The translations under genes were made by a program, and so were the position numbers. Below the pieces are notes generated by a model, which was not told the DNA's origin, ran no database searches, and worked only from the letters and a program-made list of their open reading frames with translations. Positions 8,807 through 17,365 of a stretch of DNA of 64,000 nt are shown in pieces (position 1 is the first letter of the stretch; each line of letters starts with the position of its first letter). The stretch lies in assembly GCF_000022025.1 (NCBI RefSeq), contig NC_011886.1:4331538-4395537 (forward strand), in the 5' to 3' direction. This DNA comes from Pseudarthrobacter chlorophenolicus A6 (lineage in GTDB: Bacteria > Actinomycetota > Actinomycetes > Actinomycetales > Micrococcaceae).

Positions 8807-10083
8807 GTGCCCGGCCGATGGGGCGGCAAGTCACGCGCGTGGCTGCCTCTCAAAACCCTGGGGACCTGGCGGCCAAGGACCGGATGAGGATCTTGGTCTA
8901 CCCACATGAACTGGCAATGGGTGGCAGCCAAATCAACGCCCTGGATCTTGCCGCCGCTGTCCGCGAATTGGGGCACGACGTGTGCATCTACGCCACAGAC
9001 GGCGTCCTGCTGGACAAAGTGAACGAACTGGAACTGCCCTACATCCGCGCCCCGCGAAGCCGATACTCCGTTGATCCCGGAACCATCCGGAAACTGAATT
9101 CAACCGTCCGCCAAATGAATATCGATATTGTGCACGCTTATGAATGGACCGCAATAGTTAATACCGGGTTTGGTCCACATCTCACGGGGAAGCCCAAGGC
9201 TGTCATGACGGTGCTTTCCATGGATATTCCCGATTTTCTTCCACGCGATATTCCCATGATCGTGGGTACGCAGGGGCTCGCTGAGCTGGAGGCACAGCGC
9301 CGGGATAACGTTCATGTCATCGAGCCCCCGATCAATACCGAACTTAACAAATCCAGGGGGACAGATACGGCGCGCCGGCAAATCGGAATTCCATCCCAGT
9401 CTCTGGTCGTAAGTATTATTGGTCGGCTCACCACGGATCTCGGCAAACTCGACGGTGTGCTGGCTGCCATAAGGGTCATCGACAAGCTGGCCCTTGTGCG
9501 GGACGTAATCTTGGCCATTGCCGGTGACGGTGAGGGGTTCACGGAGGTGCACGGGCTCGCATCCACCGTGAACCAACGCCACGGGAGAGAAGTGGTTCGC
9601 GTCTTGGGAAACGTCCTGGATCCCCGCCCCGTTTACGACGCCGCCGACGTCGTTCTTGGCATGGGCAGTTCGGCGCTTCGAGGCATGGCATTCTCTAAGC
9701 CTCTGATCGTGCAGGGACGTTGCGGCTTCTGGCGGACGGCGAGCCCGGAGACTGAAGCGCAATTCCTGAAAGACGGATGGTTCGGAACTGTGGGCGCGGG
9801 TGAAGTCGAACTCGAAAGTGCCCTGTCAGAGCTTCTGGCCGATGCGCCACGGCGGGAGATGTTGGGAGACTACGGGCGCCGCCTGGTTGAAGAGAGGTTC
9901 GGCGTGGCCCAGGCAGCAGAACGTCTCGTATCCATATATCGCGCCCAGCTTTCCGCGCCCAGGAAACCCGCGGCCCATGCAGCCTCTGTCGCCCGATCTG
10001 GATTCGAGACGGCGAAATTCCGACTCTCAATGCGAAGGCAGATGCGTTCCGTTCGCATGACCAACTCCCCAGGGGGAACCTAA
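8803..10083 (+). CDS. Glycosyltransferase (GT4/GT-B-like)
   Basis: A 426-residue predicted GT-B fold glycosyltransferase. The N-terminal domain opens with MRILVYPHELAMGGSQIN, the pattern of GT4 acceptor domains (GGSQ followed by an alpha helix). The C-terminal donor half contains SIIGRLTTDLGKLDGVL and AIAGDGEGF, then YDAADVVLGMGSSALRGMA in place of the canonical E-x7-E loop. The start is GTG 8803, overlapping the preceding stop. Base composition changes near the middle of this gene: the 5' end is as GC-rich as its upstream neighbours, while around 9100-9400 it becomes clearly AT-richer. Confidence 0.82.
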   Translation: MSARPMGRQVTRVAASQNPGDLAAKDRMRILVYPHELAMGGSQINALDLAAAVRELGHDVCIYATDGVLLDKVNELELPYIRAPRSRYSVDPGTIRKLNSTVRQMNIDIVHAYEWTAIVNTGFGPHLTGKPKAVMTVLSMDIPDFLPRDIPMIVGTQGLAELEAQRRDNVHVIEPPINTELNKSRGTDTARRQIGIPSQSLVVSIIGRLTTDLGKLDGVLAAIRVIDKLALVRDVILAIAGDGEGFTEVHGLASTVNQRHGREVVRVLGNVLDPRPVYDAADVVLGMGSSALRGMAFSKPLIVQGRCGFWRTASPETEAQFLKDGWFGTVGAGEVELESALSELLADAPRREMLGDYGRRLVEERFGVAQAAERLVSIYRAQLSAPRKPAAHAASVARSGFETAKFRLSMRRQMRSVRMTNSPGGT

Positions 10084-10084
10084 C

Positions 10085-11581
10085 GTGCCGGCGACCGAAG
10101 GAAGCCTCGACTCCCTGGTTCGCCGTGGAATCGCTTGGAGCAGCGTCAACAGCATGGTCCTCAAACTAGGGACCTTCGCTATGGGGATTGTTCTGGCCCG
10201 GCTGCTTGCACCGGAGCAGTTCGGCGTATTCGCCGTCGCATTGACCGTGCAGCTTGTCCTTATGTCGTTTGCCGACCTCGGGATGACAGCGGACCTGGTC
10301 CGATCAGCTGCTCCCGAAAAGATTGCCCCCACCATTGCCACCTTCGGCTTCGGCTCCGGGGCACTGCTCACCGTCACGTTGATTCTGTCCGCCCCGAGTC
10401 TCGCCGCGCTGATGGGCAGCCCCGAAGCAGGCCCTGTCATAGCCGTTATGGCTGTTTCGCTGGTGCTCGCAGGAGCCGGAGTTGTTCCATACGCGTCACT
10501 GCAAAGGCGCTTCGCACAGAAGCAACTGTTCATCATCGCTCTGGCAGACTTTGCCATCAGCGCGATCCTCACTGTCTTGCTTGTCCTGAGCGGCTTTGGC
10601 GTCATGGCCTTGGCGGTGGGGAGGATAGGTGCCCAATCGGTGACGCTGGTACTCCAGTTCGTATTCTCAGGCGAGCGGGTGCGGCCTGGCTTTGACAAAA
10701 CCGTGGCCCCTGGAGTTCTCGCCTACGGACTGCCTGTGGCCGGGGCCAACGTCCTGTCTTGGGCCCTTTTGAATTTGGATAATGTAGTCATTTCGCGGCT
10801 TGCCGGCCCGGTTGCGCTTGGCTATTACTTCCTCGCATTCAACATCTCAAACTGGCCGATGAGCGCTCTTGGCCAGGTGGTCCGTTCCATCTCCATTCCC
10901 GCTTTCGCCAGAGTTGCCTCCGGCAAGGCAGATAGGAGTCTTGCCGCAATGGCGGGGCCGGTATGGGCCGTAGCGTTGTTGGCGGGCCTGATACTCGCCG
11001 TTCTGTCCGCACCACTGATTGAACTTGTTTACGGCAGCCGCTGGCTTCCGGCGGCATCGATACTTGCGTGGCTGGGAGTATTTGGCGCCCTGCGGACCCT
11101 CTTTGACCTCTCCGCTTCCTATCTCCTTGCACGAGGCGCAGCCAACAGCACCCTCCTGGTGCAGGTGGCCTGGATAGCCGGGTTGACTCCCGCAGTTGTA
11201 CTCGCAATGCTCTCCGGCGGAACAACCGGGGTTGCATTCGCCCACCTGCTCACGGGGTTGCTGGTCGTGTGTCCGGCATACGTTCTCGCCCTCCGCCGGG
11301 CCGGGGCGGACGTCCGGTCCGTGGCAGGGAAGATCTGGCCACCCGCTGTGGCGGCCCTCCCTTCTGCCGCGGTAACCCTCGTAGTGACCCAAACTGTCGC
11401 TGCGCCGGCAGCGGCAGTCCTCGTGGGAGCTGCGGCCGGCACCTGTATGTACATCCTGCTGCTCTTCCGTTGGTTCCGTCGGCAGTTGGTAGATGCCGCC
11501 GGCTTCCTACGGGAAGCGGCCACAAACGATCCGCTGCATCCCGCGGACCAGGTACCGACACCCTCCGGAGGTATGCCATGA
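10085..11581 (+). CDS. Wzx-like polysaccharide flippase (lipopolysaccharide biosynthesis protein family)
   Basis: A 498-residue polytopic membrane protein with about 12-14 hydrophobic segments and a MATE/MOP-superfamily opening (LVRRGIAWSSVNSMVLKLGTF, then LLAPEQFGVFAVALTV). Wzx-type flippases move the undecaprenyl-linked repeat unit across the cytoplasmic membrane for polymerisation. The start is GTG 10085, one base after the previous stop. It is the only MOP flippase in this cluster (MurJ at 47 kb is separate), which supports a Wzx/Wzy-dependent pathway. Confidence 0.88.
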   Translation: MPATEGSLDSLVRRGIAWSSVNSMVLKLGTFAMGIVLARLLAPEQFGVFAVALTVQLVLMSFADLGMTADLVRSAAPEKIAPTIATFGFGSGALLTVTLILSAPSLAALMGSPEAGPVIAVMAVSLVLAGAGVVPYASLQRRFAQKQLFIIALADFAISAILTVLLVLSGFGVMALAVGRIGAQSVTLVLQFVFSGERVRPGFDKTVAPGVLAYGLPVAGANVLSWALLNLDNVVISRLAGPVALGYYFLAFNISNWPMSALGQVVRSISIPAFARVASGKADRSLAAMAGPVWAVALLAGLILAVLSAPLIELVYGSRWLPAASILAWLGVFGALRTLFDLSASYLLARGAANSTLLVQVAWIAGLTPAVVLAMLSGGTTGVAFAHLLTGLLVVCPAYVLALRRAGADVRSVAGKIWPPAVAALPSAAVTLVVTQTVAAPAAAVLVGAAAGTCMYILLLFRWFRRQLVDAAGFLREAATNDPLHPADQVPTPSGGMP

Positions 11582-12687
11582 CAAAGACGATCGTTCCCTT
11601 GGTGGATTTGTCCCATCAACAAATCCAAATTAACGATCTCATTCGCGAAGGCTTCAATCGTGTAATTGCCGAATCAAGCTTCATCATGGGACCTCAGGTG
11701 GGAGAGTTCGAGGAAGCCTGGGCCCGCTACTGCGGTGTTCCCTTCGCCATGGGTGTGGGCAACGGGACTGACGCTATCGAATTTGCGCTGCGGGCGGCAG
11801 GAGCCGGCCCCGGTACAGAGGTTGTGCTTCCGGCCAACACGTTTGTGGCTACGGCAGGCGCAGTTCAAAGGTGTGGCGCCCGTGTGGTGCTCGCGGACTG
11901 CAATGATCATTTCCTGATCGACTCCGCCCAAGCCGCTGACAGGGTTACGGCAAAAACAAAGGCAGTCATTGGCGTCCATCTGTACGGACAGCCTGCAGCA
12001 GTTGAGGAACTGCGCAGCGCTGTCCCGCCGGACGTGGCGGTCGTAGAGGACATGGCACAGGCGCAGGGGGCGACGCGAAATGGCGTGCGTGCGGGTGCTT
12101 TGGGTGATGTGGCAGCGACCAGCTTTTACCCGGGCAAGAACCTTGGAGCTTATGGAGATGCTGGTGCCGTCATGAGCATCAGGCAGGAATTCGCCGAGCG
12201 GGTCAGGCGGCTCCGGAACCATGGCGGAATCAACCGCTATGAACACCTCGAGGTGGGCTTCAACTCGAGGCTGGATACGCTTCAGGCCGTAGTTCTCAAT
12301 GCGAAGCTGGCACTCCTTGACCAATGGAATTCGCAGCGCGTCGAAGCCGCAATCCGCTACCAGCAGCTCCTTGACGACCTGGAGATGATGACGCTTCCCA
12401 AGGCTGCGATTGGTAACGGCCACGTGTTTCACCTGTATGTGGTGCGGGTGCCAGACCGGGACAGGGTGGTAAGGGAACTTAATGCGGCCGGTATTGGAGC
12501 AGGAATTCATTATCCCAGCCCGGTGCATCTCCTGCCGGCGTACGCGCATTTGGGGCACCAAAAGGGAGACTTTCCAACTGCTGAGGAACAGTCCGCAGAA
12601 ATCATGTCTCTTCCGTTGTTTCCGGGAATTACCGCCGGGCAACAGGAACAAGTGGCCGACTGCCTGCGCAGGGTGCTGGGCGCATGA
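11578..12687 (+). CDS. Second DegT/DnrJ/EryC1/StrS-family sugar aminotransferase
   Basis: A 369-residue PLP aminotransferase. Visible family blocks are PLVDLSHQQIQI, GPQVGEFEEAWARYCG, GVGNGTDAIEFAL, VEDMAQAQGA and the catalytic lysine in FYPGKNLGAYGD (Lys187), followed by GGINRYEHLEVGFNSRLDTLQA. These resemble the FdtB/DesV group that makes 3-amino-3-deoxy sugars more than the paralogue at 6984. ATG 11578 overlaps the flippase stop (ATGA) and is preceded by CCGGAGG; the same frame is open upstream to 11269, but that stretch lies inside the flippase gene and is unlikely to be used. It could supply a second amino sugar for the repeat unit. Confidence 0.9.
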   Translation: MTKTIVPLVDLSHQQIQINDLIREGFNRVIAESSFIMGPQVGEFEEAWARYCGVPFAMGVGNGTDAIEFALRAAGAGPGTEVVLPANTFVATAGAVQRCGARVVLADCNDHFLIDSAQAADRVTAKTKAVIGVHLYGQPAAVEELRSAVPPDVAVVEDMAQAQGATRNGVRAGALGDVAATSFYPGKNLGAYGDAGAVMSIRQEFAERVRRLRNHGGINRYEHLEVGFNSRLDTLQAVVLNAKLALLDQWNSQRVEAAIRYQQLLDDLEMMTLPKAAIGNGHVFHLYVVRVPDRDRVVRELNAAGIGAGIHYPSPVHLLPAYAHLGHQKGDFPTAEEQSAEIMSLPLFPGITAGQQEQVADCLRRVLGA

Positions 12688-13793
12688 CCACGCTTCAGGA
12701 GGCGCCTGAGCGGGTGTCTCAACGAATCAGGATCAAGCCGCAAAAAACCAGGACCTACAAACCGAAGGTGTCGGTTGTTATTGCCTGCTACAACTACGCC
12801 CGCTATCTTCCGGACGCGGTGCAGAGTTGCATTTCCCAGCTGGACGTAGACGTGGAAATCATCATTGTCGACGATGCCTCCACCGACAACAGCCGCGCTG
12901 TCGCGGAATTGCTCCGCGAGCGGCATCCCAATGTCTCGTGCATCCACCGCCCGGATAATGGAGGGCCCGTGGAAGCGTTCAACGACGGCGCGCGCGTTGC
13001 TACCGGTGAATTCCTCGTGCGACTTGATGCCGACGACATGCTGACACCCGGTTCTCTGGGGCGCGCCACCTTGGTAGCTCAGGCTTTTCCGTCGGTGGGA
13101 CTGGTCTACGGGCACCCTCTCCATTTTTCGAAGCTGCAGCTTCCATCCCCTCGTGTACGGCCCACCGCATGGACCGTATGGCCGGGGAGGGAGTGGCTGA
13201 CCGATCGTTGCCGTTCCGGCAAGAACGTCATCACTTCACCGGAAGTCCTGATGCGCCGCTCCCTGCTCGAAAGGTACGGCTATCTGTCACCTTTGGCGCA
13301 CAGCCATGACATGGAGCTCTGGCTGAGGCTGTCCGCCTTCTCCGATGTGGCCTATATCCACGGCGCCGACCAGGCATGGCATCGCGAGCACGCCAAGAGC
13401 CTGTCAGCGACACATGTCGACGATGTCGTCGATTTCCGTGAACGCGTTGCCGCCTTCAGGGTTCTTTTTGAAGGGCCCGCCGGCGCACACCCCGATTCCA
13501 CCAACCTTTATGCCCTGGCGCGGAGATCGTTGGCAAAAGAAGCACTCTGGAAAACACGGCACGAACTCGCCCGCGGCATACAGTTTTCATCGCTGCGAAC
13601 AACCTGGCTGGATCTGTCCGCGGCCATGGATCCTGCAATTATCAGCAGTCCTGAATGGAACCGACTCCACCTGCAGCCTGCTGAATGGTTCCTACCACCC
13701 CTGTTGAGACCACGAGCCGTCGCCTTGCGACTGCGGGGGCGAATCAAATCCGATTTGGCGTGGCATAGGTGGCACAGGACAGGGGTTTTTTAG
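12684..13793 (+). CDS. Family 2 glycosyltransferase
   Basis: A 369-residue GT-A enzyme. The N-terminal domain shows KVSVVIACYNYARYLPDAV, EIIIVDDASTDNS and the metal-binding DADD in VRLDADDMLTPG, all typical of GT2. There is no membrane segment. It overlaps the aminotransferase by ATGA and should add one sugar of the repeat unit on the cytoplasmic face. Donor and linkage cannot be told from sequence. Confidence 0.88.
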   Translation: MTTLQEAPERVSQRIRIKPQKTRTYKPKVSVVIACYNYARYLPDAVQSCISQLDVDVEIIIVDDASTDNSRAVAELLRERHPNVSCIHRPDNGGPVEAFNDGARVATGEFLVRLDADDMLTPGSLGRATLVAQAFPSVGLVYGHPLHFSKLQLPSPRVRPTAWTVWPGREWLTDRCRSGKNVITSPEVLMRRSLLERYGYLSPLAHSHDMELWLRLSAFSDVAYIHGADQAWHREHAKSLSATHVDDVVDFRERVAAFRVLFEGPAGAHPDSTNLYALARRSLAKEALWKTRHELARGIQFSSLRTTWLDLSAAMDPAIISSPEWNRLHLQPAEWFLPPLLRPRAVALRLRGRIKSDLAWHRWHRTGVF

Positions 13794-13846
13794 ATGCGGA
13801 CCCCGGCCAAGTTTCTCTCCCTAGTTTCAGACGAGGACGTGATCAA

Positions 13847-15088
13847 ATGACTGAAACCCGCGTTCGGGAATTAGTCGAAAGAATTCGCACCCACGGTGCC
13901 GGGGATATCGGCCGCAGAGCCGTGAGGCGGTTAAGCAACAACCTTGCCGTTGCCTTCGCCACCTCAGCCCTTGATTTCCCGCTTCTCACGCAGGATGTCG
14001 CTGACTCAACCAAACTTTGCCTGGCGCCGCCCCCAGGGAGGAGAGCGTCGCAGGAAGCCCTGAACCTGGGGTGGCTCTGTACCCCACCAGGTCCGGGATC
14101 CGGCGGCCACACCACTCTTTTCCGAATGGTGAAAGGGATGGAGGATCGGGGCCACAAGTGCACGCTCCTCCTGTACGATCGCCACGGCACCAACATGTCA
14201 CGTGCAGTCGCAGTAGTCCGCGAGTATTGGCCTTGGCTGCACGCCGACATACGTGTAGTCCCAGCCTCTATCCAAGGATTTGATGGGTGTGTGGCGAGCT
14301 CCTGGGAAACAGCACATGTCCTTGCGCGCCGGAGCGCTGCAGCAGCGATCCATCGCTTCTATTTCATTCAGGATTACGAACCCTTCTTTTTTCCGAGGGG
14401 CAGCCTGTACAGCCTGGCAGAGGACAGTTATCGGCTTGGCTTCACGCACATAGCCTTGGGAAACATGGTGGCCGACGCGTTGTTTGAAAACGCGGGCGTC
14501 TCGTCTGCTGCAGTTCCCTTTGGATGCGACGGAGACACGTATGTCCTCGACAATTACGGCACGAGGAGCGGCGTGGTCTTCTACGCACGCGAAAGTGTGG
14601 ACCGCAGAGGCACGTTGTTGGGTGAACTCGCAATGGAAGACTTTCATAGGAGGCACCCGGAGCAGCCCATCCACGTGTATGGCGATCCACTTCCGTCATG
14701 GCAGGTTCCGCACCACCATCACGGGAAGCTGTCGCCGGTACAGTTGAACCGTCTATATAACCAATGTCTGGCAGGGCTGGCCCTTTCCTTCACCAATATT
14801 TCCTTGGTGGCGGAAGAAATGCTTTCCTGCGGGATGGCGCCGATAGTGAACGACCACCCCTTCGCGAGGAAAGATCTTGGTACCCCAGGTGTCCGGTGGG
14901 CACCGGCAACCCCTGGTGGTATAGCCGAAGCACTCTGCCGGGCCGTCGAAGACCCTCCCTCGCCCGGAGAAGCCGCGCACTCAGCGTCCTCAGCGCGGAA
15001 GTCATGGGAGCTAACCAAGGCGAAAACTGCCGCCATTATCGAGGCGCAATCGTTCGGAGGGCTTCAACCGGGGGATGTCCACACATGA
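13847..15088 (+). CDS. WsaF-like glycosyltransferase (rhamnosyltransferase family)
   Basis: A 413-residue GT-B-like protein. The opening LNLGWLCTPPGPGSGGHTTLFRM, the FYFIQDYEPFFFPRGS segment and the C-terminal LSFTNISLVAEEMLSCG match the WsaF family, known from S-layer glycan rhamnan elongation in Geobacillus. The same frame is open from 13769, but ATG 13847 with a GACGAGG ribosome-binding site is the better start; the longer form would overlap the preceding gene. It overlaps the next gene (polymerase/ligase) by ATGA. A rhamnose or related deoxy-sugar donor is an inference from family only. Confidence 0.8.
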   Translation: MTETRVRELVERIRTHGAGDIGRRAVRRLSNNLAVAFATSALDFPLLTQDVADSTKLCLAPPPGRRASQEALNLGWLCTPPGPGSGGHTTLFRMVKGMEDRGHKCTLLLYDRHGTNMSRAVAVVREYWPWLHADIRVVPASIQGFDGCVASSWETAHVLARRSAAAAIHRFYFIQDYEPFFFPRGSLYSLAEDSYRLGFTHIALGNMVADALFENAGVSSAAVPFGCDGDTYVLDNYGTRSGVVFYARESVDRRGTLLGELAMEDFHRRHPEQPIHVYGDPLPSWQVPHHHHGKLSPVQLNRLYNQCLAGLALSFTNISLVAEEMLSCGMAPIVNDHPFARKDLGTPGVRWAPATPGGIAEALCRAVEDPPSPGEAAHSASSARKSWELTKAKTAAIIEAQSFGGLQPGDVHT

Positions 15089-16455
15089 CATGGAACATTG
15101 CCCGCACTTCGAAAGTGAATCCTCCGGCAGTCCTCTATCTTGTCCTTTTGGCGACGCTTGTTCTGCCCTCGTATATGGTTCTCCCGGCCTTCGGCGCAAG
15201 CGGAAGTGCAGGCCAGGTCCTGGCAGTAGGGACGTTCCTGCTATGGCTAGTAGCGTCAGGGTTAGGGCTGCATAACCCGATGCCTTTTGGTCATCCCGGC
15301 AGGGCAGCCATGCTCTTTTGGATCATTGCCAGCTGCGCCAGCTATGCAGCGATGTTTGCCGGTTTCAGCGGCGGCAACGACGCCGCCGGCAGAGCCGGAG
15401 CCGATCGGTGGCTCATATTGCTGCTGGCAGGTGCCGGCGTGACTTTGCTGACCACCGAAACGGTCCGGTCAGTTGAATCTGTCAAATCTCTTGTGCGGTG
15501 GGTCATGGCCGGGGCTGCCTTCTGCTGCGTCGTCGCTTTGGCCCAATTTGCCCTGCGGATAAACCCCATGGAATGGGTGGCTTCCATGATGGTCGGATTT
15601 GAGGACAACGGCTCCGGCACCGCTTTCCAAGCTCGGGAGGCATTCATGCGTGTGGCCGGAACTACGATGCACCCGATCGAACTGGGTGTTGTCTGCTCCA
15701 TGCTTTTGCCCTTGGCCATCTGGTGGAGTCTGTTCGATTCAGCAGCGCGAAAGTCAGCCCGTGTTCTGCTACCGATCCTGATCTTTGCCGGGAACGTCAT
15801 CACCGTGTCCCGCACGGGGCTAATTGGTTTAGCCATTGCAGCACTCATCCTCATCCCGTACCTGCCGGACCTGGCGAGGCGATGGGCCATGGTGGTGGTT
15901 CCTTTGGGAATCGTAAGTCTCTTCCTCTTGGTTCCCGGTATGGTTTCCACTCTCTTTTCTTCCGCTACAGCAGGTTCATCGGACTCTTCAATTACTTATA
16001 GGACTGATGACTACCCGCTGGCCTGGCAACTATTCTTCGATCGTCCATGGCTTGGTCTGGGACCGGGGTCCTGGCTGCCTATAGATGCAAAGGACATATT
16101 CGACAACCAGTATTTGCTGACAATAGCAACAATGGGAGGAATAGGACTTGCGGCACTCCTGGCCTATTTTCTGGCCCCACTCTTTGCCAGCCTCACTGCA
16201 GCGCACCATGCAAAGACACCTGAGACGCGAGTGCTGGCAGGAGCGGTAGGTGCCGCCATGCTCGTGGCCGCTGTATCTGCGGGAACATTTGATGCCCTGT
16301 CATTCCAGACGTTCGCCCTACTTTGCCCCTTCTTCGTGGGGCTCAGCGGCGTGGTCTGGCTTTTGGTCAAAGATCAACTTTCATATCACACAATGGCGTC
16401 AGTACCGCCGCCAGAACGTAGAAGAACTGGGGAAGGAACAAAATGGACCCGCTGA
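15085..16455 (+). CDS. O-antigen ligase/Wzy-like polysaccharide polymerase
   Basis: A 456-residue integral membrane protein with about ten or more hydrophobic helices and a large extracytoplasmic loop containing YRTDDYPLAWQLFFDRPWLGLGPGSW, the conserved Wzy_C/O-antigen ligase type loop. In this context the likely job is to polymerise repeat units outside the membrane. ATG 15085 overlaps the WsaF-like gene stop (ATGA). The same frame continues upstream to 14764, inside that gene, and is not used here. The 3' end overlaps the next start by 13 nt. Confidence 0.85.
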   Translation: MTWNIARTSKVNPPAVLYLVLLATLVLPSYMVLPAFGASGSAGQVLAVGTFLLWLVASGLGLHNPMPFGHPGRAAMLFWIIASCASYAAMFAGFSGGNDAAGRAGADRWLILLLAGAGVTLLTTETVRSVESVKSLVRWVMAGAAFCCVVALAQFALRINPMEWVASMMVGFEDNGSGTAFQAREAFMRVAGTTMHPIELGVVCSMLLPLAIWWSLFDSAARKSARVLLPILIFAGNVITVSRTGLIGLAIAALILIPYLPDLARRWAMVVVPLGIVSLFLLVPGMVSTLFSSATAGSSDSSITYRTDDYPLAWQLFFDRPWLGLGPGSWLPIDAKDIFDNQYLLTIATMGGIGLAALLAYFLAPLFASLTAAHHAKTPETRVLAGAVGAAMLVAAVSAGTFDALSFQTFALLCPFFVGLSGVVWLLVKDQLSYHTMASVPPPERRRTGEGTKWTR

Positions 16456-17345
16456 CAGTCTTGACCACCCTTTGGCGGCACAAGTGGGTGGCCCTGCCCG
16501 TAGTACTGCTGACAATCGGCGCCTGCGTCTATGTCTATCTCTTCGCACCCCGATCCTACGAGGCAACGGTGTCATACGCCCTGACGGCACCCGATGTCCC
16601 CTCAAATCTGGAACTTGAGAGGGACCCGGATCTTGCCAAATTGAATTCTGATAACCCGTACCTGCGCAGTAACGACAGTTCCCTCCTTGCACAGGTTGTT
16701 ATCACCAAACTCTCCGATCCGGCATACGTCGATCAACTTAAAGAGGCGGGCTTGGCCACTGACTTCAAGATCGCACCTGTTTCAAGCATTGGTATGGGCT
16801 TGGTGACGGTAACAGCAACCGCGGATTCCGAGACCGAGGCCGTGGCCACAGCAAAGCTCGTTGGCGAGCAATTCACATCTACCCTCTACTCGGTACAGAA
16901 GGTCAATAAGGCTGATGACCGCTATCTGTACTCGCCCATCCTGGTCCGCGGCCCCGGTCCGGCCAAAGAGCTTTTCTCAAGCCGCTTGAGGTCGTTGATC
17001 ATGGTTGGAATTGCCGGAAGTGTATTGCTCTTTGGTGCCGTGTCGCTAGCGCGGGCCGGAACCGTACGGCGTGACGGAAAGCAGAACAGCGTCGCCCCCT
17101 TTCCGAAAGAGGCGCCTTATGTCCCTTCGGTGAATATTTCGATAGAGACCCCCGAAGATATCCCTGCGCCAGAGACAATCCCTGTACCAAGAAGGACCGG
17201 ACGGCGCGCGAGCACAACGGCACCGCCTGCCGTAACGGCCGATTTGGAATACAGGAATGTCAGTATGGCGACTGCTGCATCAGAACAGGATGAGAACGAT
17301 ACAAAGCATTTCGTGGCAGCCGGCGAAAAGGCCCGCGCCCGATAA
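16443..17345 (+). CDS. Wzz-like chain-length determinant (no kinase domain)
   Basis: A 300-residue protein with the Wzz/CapA topology: a short cytoplasmic start (MDPLTVLTTLWRHKW), a first membrane helix (about residues 18-36), an extracytoplasmic domain and a second membrane helix (LIMVGIAGSVLLFGAVSLA, about 181-199). A cytoplasmic, Pro/Thr-rich tail of about 100 residues follows. No Walker motif or tyrosine-rich C-terminus is present, so it is a co-polymerase-type protein without a fused BY-kinase, and no separate BY-kinase is visible in the window. It should set polymer length with the Wzy-like protein encoded just upstream. Confidence 0.8.
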   Translation: MDPLTVLTTLWRHKWVALPVVLLTIGACVYVYLFAPRSYEATVSYALTAPDVPSNLELERDPDLAKLNSDNPYLRSNDSSLLAQVVITKLSDPAYVDQLKEAGLATDFKIAPVSSIGMGLVTVTATADSETEAVATAKLVGEQFTSTLYSVQKVNKADDRYLYSPILVRGPGPAKELFSSRLRSLIMVGIAGSVLLFGAVSLARAGTVRRDGKQNSVAPFPKEAPYVPSVNISIETPEDIPAPETIPVPRRTGRRASTTAPPAVTADLEYRNVSMATAASEQDENDTKHFVAAGEKARAR

Positions 17346-17365
17346 TCAAGCCTGGGAGAGAATAA

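Noticed and set aside
11269..11577. A longer start for the second DegT aminotransferase
   Set aside because: The extra 103 residues lie within the flippase gene; ATG 11578 has a good CCGGAGG site and gives the usual family N-terminus.
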